Source: Clostridia bacterium
Lineage (GTDB): Bacteria; Bacillota; Clostridia; RGIG6154
NCBI GenBank assembly: GCA_017622395.1
Contig: JAGARF010000135.1
Coordinates: 1-5,101 of the forward strand
Reading direction: 5' to 3'
Length of the DNA stretch: 5,101 bases
The notes beneath the pieces were generated by a model. The model was not told the DNA's origin and did no database searches. It saw only the letters and a list, made by a program, of their open reading frames with translations. The position numbers and the translations under genes are program-made. Of the stretch, positions 1-5,049 are shown in pieces (the first letter of the stretch is position 1; the number at the start of each line of letters is the position of its first letter).

Positions 1-780
1 ATCTTCTTTATTTTCTTCCTCTCCAAAGGTTATTATATAATTTGTTCCCTGTTTTTTCGCTGTATAGGATGTGAATTTTTCTGTCTCTAAAACAACTCTT
101 GCAATGGTTTTTTCAAACTGTCCGAGCCTTATGCTGTTTATGTGCTTGCTGTCCACCTCATAGTTGTTTTTAGGACTTTCAAGCGTTGTATCTTCAAAAT
201 CAAATACATATCTGTTAGGGTTTTGAAGCTTCATTACATATACTTCTGTTTCACCAACGCCTTTTATTGTTATCTCTGTAACATTTTCGTTTGTTTCCAC
301 AGAAAGGTCTTTTAAATAATGTTCTGTTTTAACTGCCTCTTCATTCTTCTCTGGCTTGGTGGTAACTGTAACTGTTCTTGTTTTATCATCCCACTGAACA
401 TCGAATTTCAAGGTTTCCGAAACAAATCTCACAGGAATCATAGTTCTTGAATCTATAATCTTTGCTGAAACATCGAGCTCTTTATAAAGATTATCAACTA
501 TTGCAACTACAGAATCTGCAAAAAGAAGAATTTCCGTGTCTTCATATATAATTGTTATTTTTTTAGTTCTTGCATCCCAACCAACCTTTGAATCAAGGGA
601 CTCAAACAAAGCCCTTACAGGCACAAGTGTTCTTCCGTTTTCTATTACAGGCGGAACATCACAATCAGCAACCTTACCATCTACAATAAAGGTTACATCA
701 GGAAACTCGTCCGCAACTGCTGTTATATTTAAAACTGCCAGCATTATAAATGCCAGAATTAGTGCTGTAATCTTTTTCAT
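1..780 (-). CDS. Exported stalk-domain + AMIN-domain protein, probable N-acetylmuramoyl-L-alanine amidase (C-terminus off window)
   Basis: I translated this frame by hand. It is open from an ATG at 778-780 to the window edge, giving 260 residues without a stop. Residues 1-23 form a signal peptide (MKK, a hydrophobic core, then AVA before Asp24). Residues about 31-140 match the copper amine oxidase N-terminal-like 'stalk' domain, with its two characteristic repeats: NGRTLVPVRALFE...VGWD (48-69) and DSRTMIPVRFVSE...VQWD (110-131). Residues about 155-255 resemble an AMIN domain, including the NPNRYVFDF stretch at 187-195. In Clostridia this order is often followed by an Amidase_3 zinc hydrolase domain that cuts peptidoglycan. 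That catalytic part is not in view, so the amidase call is inference. The start is supported by GGAG (787-790) six bases before the ATG. The gene has its own promoter after the htrA terminator. Confidence 0.85.
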   Translation of the reverse strand, partial: MKKITALILAFIMLAVLNITAVADEFPDVTFIVDGKVADCDVPPVIENGRTLVPVRALFESLDSKVGWDARTKKITIIYEDTEILLFADSVVAIVDNLYKELDVSAKIIDSRTMIPVRFVSETLKFDVQWDDKTRTVTVTTKPEKNEEAVKTEHYLKDLSVETNENVTEITIKGVGETEVYVMKLQNPNRYVFDFEDTTLESPKNNYEVDSKHINSIRLGQFEKTIARVVLETEKFTSYTAKKQGTNYIITFGEEENKED

Positions 781-799
781 TATTATCTCCAAAGTGTGC

Positions 800-817
800 T
801 TATTATACATATAATAA
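800..817. repeat. Perfect 8-bp inverted repeat over the -10 region
   Basis: TTATTATA, a 2-base spacer (CA), then TATAATAA form a perfect inverted repeat covering both candidate -10 boxes of the stalk/AMIN gene. It could be an operator. It is also pure A/T apart from its spacer, so chance or overlapping -10 elements could explain it. Confidence 0.35.
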
Positions 818-839
818 CACAATTCAGCATTTTTTGCAA
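811..839 (-). promoter_or_regulatory. Probable sigma-A promoter of the stalk/AMIN gene
   Basis: On the minus strand, TTGCAA (839-834) is followed by a 17-base spacer and TATTAT (816-811). A second -10-like TATAAT lies at 807-802 without a good -35. The promoter sits between the htrA terminator (851-882) and the gene's ribosome binding site, so the gene is probably transcribed independently. Confidence 0.55.
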
Positions 840-850
840 CGCATTAACAA

Positions 851-882
851 AAAAATTCTCTCCATAGCAGGAGAGAATTTTT
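851..882 (-). terminator. Intrinsic terminator of htrA
   Basis: A perfect 13-bp stem (851-863 with 870-882) encloses a 6-base loop. Read on the minus strand, the GC-containing part TTCTCTCC/GGAGAGAA is followed by a run of T. It begins 4 bases after the htrA stop codon (887-889), so it fits as the end of that transcript. Confidence 0.9.
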
Positions 883-886
883 TCCT

Positions 887-2143
887 TTATCTGTTTGGAA
901 CTTCTTCCATAAGTTTAACATTAAGTGTTTTTGTTTCGCCGTTTCTTACTACCGTAATTTTCATTACATCTCCAACCTTATGTTTATCTCTCTGTGAGTT
1001 TATGTCATCAATAGTTTCTGTAACAACACCATCACACTTAATAATAACATCACCCGGCTGAATTCCTGCAAGATATGCACCGTAGCCTTCTATAACTTCG
1101 TTTACATAAAAGCCTACAGGAAGCTCATAATACTGTGCAAGTCTTTCTGTTATATTTGTACCTGAAACACCTATAACAAGTCTGCCTCTTACATAGCCGT
1201 ACTGCATAACATCGTCAACAATTTCCTTAACATGGTTTGACGGAATTGCAAAGCCAAGTCCTTCAACACCTGTTGCAGCCATTTTTACTGTGTTAATGCC
1301 GATAAGCTCGCCATATGCGTTTAAGAGTGCTCCGCCTGAATTACCTGAGTTAATTGCTGCATCTGTTTGTATGAGGGTCATTGTTTTATCCTCAACTGTA
1401 ACTGTTCTGTTTACAGCACTTATAATGCCCTGAGTTACCGTTCCCATAAGCTCTGTTCCAAGAGGGTTTCCGATAGCAACCGCTCTGTCACCTACCATTA
1501 CAGCTGATGAGTCGCCGAAGGTTACATAGGTTAAGCCTTTTTCTTCTATTTTGAGTACAGCAATATCGCTTTTTTCGTCATAGCCTACAACTTTTGCCTC
1601 GTACTCAACACCTGAGTTAAGCACAACCTTAACGCTCATAGCACCCTCTATAACATGGAAGTTTGTTACTATATAGCCATCTTCACTTACCACAACACCT
1701 GAGCCTGATGACTGACCCGTAGCAGTCTGTCCCCAGAAATTATATGTCTGCACCTTGCTTAAAACACCTACAACCGCAGGACCTGCTTTAACCGCTATTT
1801 CCTGAGTTGAAAGCTCCTGACCTGCTTTTTCTGCAATCTGCTTTAACTTTTCATCTTTGTTTTCTGCGTAATTTGTTTCAGATATTATTCCGCCCTTTGC
1901 AGGATTTGATGTGAATTTACCAACATTAAATCCTACCACAGTTCCCAATATCATACAAAATACCAAAGATGCTGCAATTACACCTTTAAAACCTTTTTTC
2001 GGCGAAATCGGTTTATCTTCCATAACCACTTCATCAATAACTTCCGCCTCTTCTGTTTCCTGATATTTTTCTTCCTCTGCCCAGAACTTTGTTTCAAAGG
2101 TTTCTTCTTCATTATTTATGTTCTCATTCTTGAATTCATCCAT
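887..2143 (-). CDS. htrA: HtrA/DegP-family membrane-anchored serine protease with PDZ domain
   Basis: This 418-residue protein has the usual Gram-positive HtrA plan. Residues 1-50 are a very acidic cytoplasmic tail. A single membrane helix at about 53-75 anchors it with the catalytic part outside. A linker (about 76-115) leads to a trypsin-like domain (about 116-312) and a C-terminal PDZ domain (about 320-412). The triad is visible: His163 in TNFHVIEGA, Asp193 in KSDIAVLKI, and Ser269 in NSGNSGGALLN. The family degrades or refolds misfolded exported proteins; the PDZ domain (GVSG... AGIQPGDVI) binds exposed C-termini. AGGAGGT (2151-2157) stands 7 bases before the ATG, fixing the start. The gene follows the response regulator gene with a 70-base gap that contains a candidate promoter and a direct repeat. 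It ends at a strong terminator. The family is certain; choice among HtrA paralogs is not. Confidence 0.96.
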   Translation of the reverse strand: MDEFKNENINNEEETFETKFWAEEEKYQETEEAEVIDEVVMEDKPISPKKGFKGVIAASLVFCMILGTVVGFNVGKFTSNPAKGGIISETNYAENKDEKLKQIAEKAGQELSTQEIAVKAGPAVVGVLSKVQTYNFWGQTATGQSSGSGVVVSEDGYIVTNFHVIEGAMSVKVVLNSGVEYEAKVVGYDEKSDIAVLKIEEKGLTYVTFGDSSAVMVGDRAVAIGNPLGTELMGTVTQGIISAVNRTVTVEDKTMTLIQTDAAINSGNSGGALLNAYGELIGINTVKMAATGVEGLGFAIPSNHVKEIVDDVMQYGYVRGRLVIGVSGTNITERLAQYYELPVGFYVNEVIEGYGAYLAGIQPGDVIIKCDGVVTETIDDINSQRDKHKVGDVMKITVVRNGETKTLNVKLMEEVPNR

Positions 2144-2166
2144 TTTTATTACCTCCTGACAATGGA

Positions 2167-2198
2167 ATTATAAATCTTTTTTGTGAAAAATATGTGAC
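2167..2198 (-). promoter_or_regulatory. Candidate htrA promoter with an 11-bp-period direct repeat (response-regulator box)
   Basis: On the minus strand a perfect -10 TATAAT lies at 2172-2167, 24 bases before the htrA ATG. No good -35 hexamer exists at 16-18 bp spacing (ACATAT at 17). Instead, a direct repeat overlaps that position. Read on plus it is TGTGAA (2182-2187), 5 bases, TGTGAC (2193-2198), an 11-bp period. OmpR/PhoB-family dimers bind half-sites at this spacing, and the WalR consensus TGTWAH-N5-TGTWAH differs only at the fourth base of each half. A weak -35 covered by such a box suggests activator-dependent transcription. No terminator separates the regulator gene from htrA, so read-through is also likely. 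Confidence 0.5.
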
Positions 2199-2213
2199 AT
2201 TTTTTGAAAGCCT

Positions 2214-2870
2214 TTAAGAAATTTCAAATTTGTACCCAACTCCGTACACTGTTTTTATAACATCTCTTTTCAGCTTTTTTCTTATACGGTCTATATGAAC
2301 ATCAACAGTTCTTGTGTCTCCGTAATAATCAAATCCCCAGATACGGTCTAAAAGCTGTTCTCTTGTAAACACCTTTCCTGAAGTTTCCGCCAGGCAGTAC
2401 AAAAGCTCAAATTCTTTTGGCGGGAAATCTATTTTTTCGCCGTTTTCCATAACCTCATATGATGTTTTGTTTATCATAAGACCTTCAAAAACAAGCATTT
2501 CTTCATTTTTTCTTTTTCTGTAGCATCTTCTTACAACAGCGCAAATTCTTGCCACCGTTTCTTTTACATCCCACTCTTTAAGAATATAATCATCTGCACC
2601 TGTTTCAAAAGCTATAAGCTTGTATACAAGGTCATTTTTTTCTGTATAAACTATAAAAGGAATATCACTTATTTTTTTGATTTCCTTGAAATCTTCAAAA
2701 ACCTCGCTATCTGCAACATCAGCCACAATCACAGCAGGCTGTCTTTTAACAAAATTATCGTACAGATTATTCTCAATGGTTATAACATTTAAGTTTTTGT
2801 CTTCCATTTCACGGATAAGGTTACTATTAATATTCACTGCACATATAAGAATCGTTTTCTTTTGTTGCAC
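2214..2870 (-). CDS. OmpR/PhoB-type winged-helix response regulator with degenerate receiver domain
   Basis: With a GTG start at 2868-2870 the protein has 218 residues. Residues about 5-115 form a receiver domain, recognisable from the hydrophobic strand before Asp51 (AVIVAD), Thr76 (FIVYT) and Lys98 in GADDYILK. Residues about 126-217 are a typical OmpR-type winged helix (PPKEFELLYCL, FTREQLLDRIWG, RTVDVHIDRIRKKL, VYGVGYKFE). The receiver is unusual. The acidic pair after the first strand, normally DD or DE for Mg2+ binding, reads AV (ILICAVN), and the Pro/Gly motif after Asp51 is lost. Phosphorylation may therefore be weak or absent. No histidine kinase gene adjoins it on either side. The frame stays open upstream to a TTG at 2919-2921, but only the GTG has a good ribosome binding site. 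The neighbouring htrA and the repeat before it suggest an envelope-stress regulator; this is inference. Confidence 0.9.
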   Translation of the reverse strand: MQQKKTILICAVNINSNLIREMEDKNLNVITIENNLYDNFVKRQPAVIVADVADSEVFEDFKEIKKISDIPFIVYTEKNDLVYKLIAFETGADDYILKEWDVKETVARICAVVRRCYRKRKNEEMLVFEGLMINKTSYEVMENGEKIDFPPKEFELLYCLAETSGKVFTREQLLDRIWGFDYYGDTRTVDVHIDRIRKKLKRDVIKTVYGVGYKFEIS

Positions 2871-2875
2871 ATTAT

Positions 2876-2884
2876 CTCCCCTTT
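2876..2884 (-). promoter_or_regulatory. Ribosome binding site that decides the GTG start of the response regulator
   Basis: AAAGGGGAG on the minus strand stands 5 bases before the GTG at 2868-2870. No comparable site precedes the upstream in-frame TTG at 2919-2921, and the extra 17 residues from that TTG do not fit the start of a receiver domain, which normally begins with KKxILI. Confidence 0.75.
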
Positions 2885-2889
2885 CTTCT

Positions 2890-2918
2890 TTTATAAAGAC
2901 TGTATAAACCTGATACAA
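2890..2918 (-). promoter_or_regulatory. Candidate proximal promoter of the response regulator gene
   Basis: On the minus strand, TTGTAT (2918-2913), 17 bases, then TATAAA (2895-2890). The inverted repeat TGTAT-N7-ATACA (2901-2917) lies in the spacer and -35 region and could be an operator. The leader would be only about a dozen bases, just enough for the ribosome binding site. Confidence 0.4.
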
Positions 2919-2942
2919 CAATTCATAATATCAATTCGTTGT

Positions 2943-2971
2943 ATATTAAGATTAAAAAATTATGTAAACAA
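2943..2971 (-). promoter_or_regulatory. Candidate distal promoter of the response regulator gene
   Basis: On the minus strand, TTGTTT (2971-2966), 17 bases, then TAATAT (2948-2943), just after the EamA gene stop. The region is AT-rich, so the match may be chance. A promoter somewhere in 2885-2979 is likely, although no terminator after the EamA gene was seen and read-through remains possible. Confidence 0.3.
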
Positions 2972-2979
2972 GCTAGTAT

Positions 2980-3393
2980 TTATATAACCATAAATAATGT
3001 TCCCAAGCCTATAAGAAGACATCCTATCAATGACTTGGCCGTAAATTGCTCATGCAAGAAAACAAAAGCTAAAATCAAAGTAATTACAACACTCAATTTA
3101 TCAACAGGAACAACCTTGGATGTTTCACCTATTTGCAGTGCTTTATAGTAGCATAACCACGATGCCCCTGTTGCCAATCCCGATAAAATAAGGAACCACC
3201 AACTCTTTTTGTCTATATCCATTATTCCACTCTGAACATTTGTAAGAAACACCATTGCCCAAGACATAATTAAAACAACGGCTGTTCTTATTGCTGTTGC
3301 TAAATTTGAATTGACTCCTTCTATACCGATTTTAGCCAGTATTGAAGTGAGTGCTGCAAATACTGCAGACAGCAGAGCAAATATAAACCACAT
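2980..3393 (-). CDS. Small EamA-domain transporter (5-TM, drug/metabolite transporter superfamily)
   Basis: This is a 137-residue, very hydrophobic protein with a single EamA domain. Five membrane helices can be placed at about 2-21, 32-51, 65-86, 97-114 and 120-137. Family signatures include LATAIRTAVVLI in helix 2, ASWLCYYKALQIGETSKVVPVDKLS across helices 3-4, and FVFLHEQF before the last helix. Most EamA transporters carry two such domains over about 300 residues. The length and five helices here fit the short Bacterial/Archaeal Transporter (BAT) branch of the superfamily, whose members probably work as dimers, so this is not a truncation. The substrate cannot be read from sequence. AAGAGG (3402-3407) stands 8 bases before the ATG. 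It has clear gaps on both sides and is probably a single-gene unit; a link to the response regulator is not evident. Confidence 0.9.
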   Translation of the reverse strand: MWFIFALLSAVFAALTSILAKIGIEGVNSNLATAIRTAVVLIMSWAMVFLTNVQSGIMDIDKKSWWFLILSGLATGASWLCYYKALQIGETSKVVPVDKLSVVITLILAFVFLHEQFTAKSLIGCLLIGLGTLFMVI

Positions 3394-3449
3394 ATTGATT
3401 GCCTCTTCTCTTTTTTATTATTCATTAATTCTATCCATTGAATAAAATA

Positions 3450-3478
3450 TGTATATAATTTTATCATATTAGATACAA
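3450..3478 (-). promoter_or_regulatory. Candidate promoter of the EamA transporter gene
   Basis: On the minus strand, TTGTAT (3478-3473), 17 bases, then TATACA (3455-3450), about 56 bases before the start codon. The surroundings are so AT-rich that alternatives nearby are possible. Confidence 0.35.
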
Positions 3479-3490
3479 GAAAATTCAATG

Positions 3491-3535
3491 TTTTATCGGC
3501 ACTTTTTATCGGTGGTTTTGAAAACCGCCGATAAA
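3491..3535. repeat. Inverted repeat with a competing second left arm, between the EamA and lipoprotein genes
   Basis: A 15-bp stem pairs 3505-3519 with 3521-3535 (core TTATCGGTGGTTTT / AAAACCGCCGATAA, closing around a few bases), with one T-G apposition that is a wobble only in plus-strand RNA. A second copy of TTTTATCGG lies 13 bases earlier (3491-3499), and TTATCGGC (3493-3500) matches GCCGATAA (3527-3534) perfectly, so two pairings compete. Neither strand shows a T-run after the stem, so it is a poor intrinsic terminator, although it lies about 64 bases past the lipoprotein stop. It may belong to a dispersed repeat. The rest of 3536-3598 holds only a small hairpin, GCCTT-CCTA-AAGGC (3551-3564). 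Confidence 0.6.
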
Positions 3536-3598
3536 TTCATACGATTAAATGCCTTCCTAAAGGCTTCCCATTGTATGTCAAAGTTTCATCTATTTTTA

Positions 3599-4207
3599 TT
3601 AGTTGACTAAACCCAAATCCACAAATTTTATATCATCAAAAATTGCAATTGTATCATCCAATTCAGCCTGTATTTCTTTATTATCATTATAAAGTTCAAA
3701 TTTATTAATCTTATGTTCGCCATCTAATACAATCAAATATCCATTTTCAAGATTAACTTTTTCAAAAATACTTGTCCCGTTTTCTAGTTCGACATACACC
3801 TCATTTATGTCAACTTCAACTTTTGTATCAGTTTCAGGAACCCACTTTGTATCATTAAAACTACCAAATAGAATAGTTTTGCCATTATAAAACAATTTAT
3901 TGTAACTAAAACAAGGGCTTAATGGTTTATATCCATGTGTTACATGTGTAATATTAAAGTTATTATCTATTAAAAACAAATCATCAAAACTATGTCCATC
4001 TCCACTGTATTTTTCACACATAACAAGGTATTTGTTTTCAAATTCTTTGATTTGTTCTATTATAAGTTTTCCATTGTTATGTGGTTGATTTTCTTTATAA
4101 TAATTTTCTATACTTTTTTCCAAATACTCTTCATTAGAAAGTTTATCGCCGGAACAACCAGATAGCATTAAAATAGCACCTAATAATACAACTAATATTT
4201 TCTTCAT
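3599..4207 (-). CDS. Small lipoprotein of unknown function
   Basis: The 202-residue protein opens with a type II signal peptide: MKK, a hydrophobic core, and the lipobox LSGC (15-18). It would be processed at Cys18, lipid-modified and anchored on the outer face of the membrane. The mature part is hydrophilic and rich in Asn, Lys, Asp and Glu, with many short alternating stretches suggesting beta structure, for example LIIEQIKEF, YLVMCEKY and GYLIVLDGEHKINKFELY. I recognise no domain. The start is supported by GAGGGG six bases before the ATG. Upstream, TATAAG (4252-4247) is a possible -10 with a poor -35. Base composition is much lower in G+C than the htrA region: 14 of 60 bases at 3661-3720 against 27 of 60 at 1261-1320. 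This could reflect transfer. No partner gene adjoins it. Confidence 0.85.
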   Translation of the reverse strand: MKKILVVLLGAILMLSGCSGDKLSNEEYLEKSIENYYKENQPHNNGKLIIEQIKEFENKYLVMCEKYSGDGHSFDDLFLIDNNFNITHVTHGYKPLSPCFSYNKLFYNGKTILFGSFNDTKWVPETDTKVEVDINEVYVELENGTSIFEKVNLENGYLIVLDGEHKINKFELYNDNKEIQAELDDTIAIFDDIKFVDLGLVN

Positions 4208-4305
4208 ATATTTCCCCTCATTTGTTTTATTTACCTTTATTTGTCTCTTATACCTTAAAGTTATTGCGACACATAAGGTTTAGATGCAGCTATTTTTGTC
4301 AATAT

Positions 4306-4459
4306 GCAAACTAAAAGTTTGCTCGATATTTTACTCCACAAACCGATATGAATTCTCGTTGCCGAAAGGCAACATATCAAGCACACCTGTGCATATCGAG
4401 TGCGAAGCACATATCGGGAATTCGCAAGAATACATATCGATGCGTTGCTTTAGCAACGC
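4306..4459. repeat. Cluster of six small hairpins separated by ATATCG-type linkers
   Basis: Six stem-loops with different stem sequences follow each other. They are GCAAAC/GTTTGC (4306-4322), GTTGCC-GAAA-GGCAAC (4358-4373), GCAC-ACCT-GTGC (4381-4392), GTGC-GAA-GCAC (4400-4410), ATTC-GCAA-GAAT (4420-4431) and GCGTTGC-TTTA-GCAACGC (4442-4459). The last four gaps hold ATATCAA, ATATCGA, ATATCGG (+2) and (AC)ATATCGA. On the left, TCGATAT (4323-4329) and CCGATATG (4343-4350) are the inverse form and can pair with ATATCGA (4434-4440) and CATATCGG (4410-4417), closing a branched structure. Loops of GNRA type (GAAA, GCAA) appear when read on plus. No CRISPR-like spacing or exact tandem unit is present. 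It lies upstream of the lipoprotein gene; role unknown. Confidence 0.75.
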
Positions 4460-4765
4460 TAACAAGGTATCCTTTTGATAAAATCACTTGCAATTGCCTG
4501 ATAACATTATACAATCATTAAATAAAAAAAGCAATATATATTATTACGAATATTTTAGCCTCAAACTATTACTTTTTACAAATATAATTCATTGTCAAAA
4601 CATCAAAACCCACCTTATTAGTTTCAATGAAATGAAACAGGTTTTATTTTTTTATTTTATAAAATAAGTGTTTTGCAAAGCAAAACTACAATCATCTTTT
4701 CTCTATTCTTTTTATCTGAAAACGACAATTTTAGTGAAGAGAGAAGAACGAATAGATAAAAGTAC
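4460..4765. other. AT-rich non-coding stretch with small palindromes
   Basis: No gene is visible here. Structures seen are GTTTCA-N6-TGAAAC (4621-4638) followed on plus by a T-rich run (4641-4653), a weak plus-strand terminator candidate; a perfect 16-bp palindrome TTATTTTATAAAATAA (4652-4667); and a 7-bp hairpin GTTTTGC-AAA-GCAAAAC (4670-4686). The octamer AACGACAA occurs at 4721-4728 and again at 4773-4780 inside the terminator hairpin. Confidence 0.5.
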
Positions 4766-4809
4766 AAAAAGAAACGACAACTTTCTGTCGAAAATTATCG
4801 TTTCTTTTT
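4766..4809 (-). terminator. Long intrinsic terminator after the tRNA-Pro remnant
   Basis: A 20-bp stem (4766-4785 with 4790-4809) closes a 4-base loop. Read on the minus strand it contains two G-U wobbles and no mismatch, and ends in GTTTCTTTTT followed by further T-rich sequence. It starts right at the encoded CCA end of the tRNA remnant, the position expected for the original terminator of a tRNA-Pro gene. Confidence 0.8.
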
Positions 4810-4869
4810 GGTCGAGGTGACAGGATTTGAAACTGCGGTCCCTTCGTCCCGAACACGCTCTAAAGCCTG
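4809..4869 (-). pseudogene. Degenerate tRNA-Pro(CGG), 3' part with encoded CCA
   Basis: Read on minus, the end CCTGTCACCTCGACCA matches the T-arm, acceptor strand and CCA of bacterial tRNA-Pro, and GTTCGGGACGAAGG matches its anticodon loop (CGG) and 3' anticodon strand. Three defects make a working tRNA unlikely. The 5' strand of the anticodon stem has lost about four bases (GAGCG-TG-TTCGGG where GAGCG-CTTCG-TTCGGG is expected). The T-stem reads GCAGT instead of GCAGG, breaking the conserved G53-C61 pair. No CGAGGTG-type 5' acceptor strand exists upstream. The D-arm trace CAGGCTTTAGAGCG (4869-4856) is weaker evidence. It may be a decayed tRNA gene or an attachment-site remnant left by an integrated element. 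Confidence 0.75.
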
Positions 4870-4892
4870 ATATATAGCGGTTTTTGCTTTTT

Positions 4893-4931
4893 TTAGCCCT
4901 TTCCGCTACATTCAACATACTCTTTGGACAT
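4893..4931 (-). CDS. Possible 12-residue leader-like peptide MSKEYVECSGKG
   Basis: ATG (4929-4931) is preceded by GGAG (4937-4940) at 5 bases and runs 12 codons to TAA (4893-4895). It lies inside the transcript expected from the 5021-5049 promoter. The ribosome binding site falls in the loop closed by CTCTGGAC (4962-4955) and GTCCAAAGAG (4929-4920), which pair over 8 bp with a 2-base bulge. Nothing is known of such a peptide, and an ORF this short can easily be chance. Confidence 0.2.
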   Translation of the reverse strand: MSKEYVECSGKG

Positions 4932-5020
4932 TTTGTCTCCACTGTTTCCATATAGTCCAGAGCTAACTGTGGGATAACATGTGGTCAAATCATTACTTGT
5001 ATTACAACTTGTTTAATAGA

Positions 5021-5049
5021 ATTATAGCATACATTGTGCGGAATTGTAA
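5021..5049 (-). promoter_or_regulatory. Strong extended -10 promoter
   Basis: On the minus strand, TTACAA (5049-5044), a 17-base spacer ending in TGC, then a perfect TATAAT (5026-5021). The TGnTATAAT form is an extended -10. Transcription would begin near 5014 and run through the possible 12-codon ORF and the tRNA-Pro remnant to the terminator at 4766. Nothing else supported lies in 5050-5101. Confidence 0.65.

Larger units (their letters stand above)
4766..5014 (-). ncRNA. Possible short structured transcript of about 250 nt ending in the tRNA-Pro remnant
   Basis: A strong promoter (5021-5049) and a strong terminator (4766-4809) bracket a stretch without a normal gene. Between them the minus-strand RNA could form a hairpin pairing 4955-4962 with 4920-4929, a second with TAGCGG/CCGCTA stems (4903-4908 with 4875-4880, inner GCT/AGC), and then the tRNA-like 3' part. 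I recognise no named RNA family. The unit may simply be a ruined tRNA locus that still keeps a promoter. Confidence 0.3.

Noticed and set aside
536..1061. Plus-strand open frames at 536-814 and 834-1061
   Set aside because: They lie opposite the stalk/AMIN and htrA genes, have no ribosome binding site or recognisable domain, and look like antisense shadows.
2919..2921. TTG start for the response regulator
   Set aside because: No ribosome binding site precedes it, and the added residues do not fit a receiver domain; the GTG at 2868-2870 has a good site.
2677..3148. Plus-strand open frames at 2677-2907 and 2939-3148
   Set aside because: They are antisense to the response regulator and EamA genes, whose products are clearly recognisable on minus.
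2980..3393. EamA gene as a truncated half of a two-domain transporter
   Set aside because: It has a proper start, ribosome binding site and stop, and five helices as in the short BAT branch of the superfamily.
4306..4459. CRISPR array
   Set aside because: The repeated units are only about 7 bases, gaps are 11-18 bases and themselves palindromic, and no cas gene is present.
4284..4478. Plus-strand 64-residue open frame
   Set aside because: It runs through the hairpin cluster, whose palindromes explain the open frame; no ribosome binding site or domain.
4831..4850. T-box riboswitch motif (GGGACCGCAG resembles the T-box sequence)
   Set aside because: The flanking sequence matches tRNA-Pro from anticodon loop to CCA, and no aminoacyl-tRNA synthetase or amino acid gene follows.
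4712..4951. Minus-strand 79-residue open frame
   Set aside because: It reads through the tRNA-Pro remnant and the terminator hairpin, so it is a translation of RNA-gene sequence and not a protein gene.
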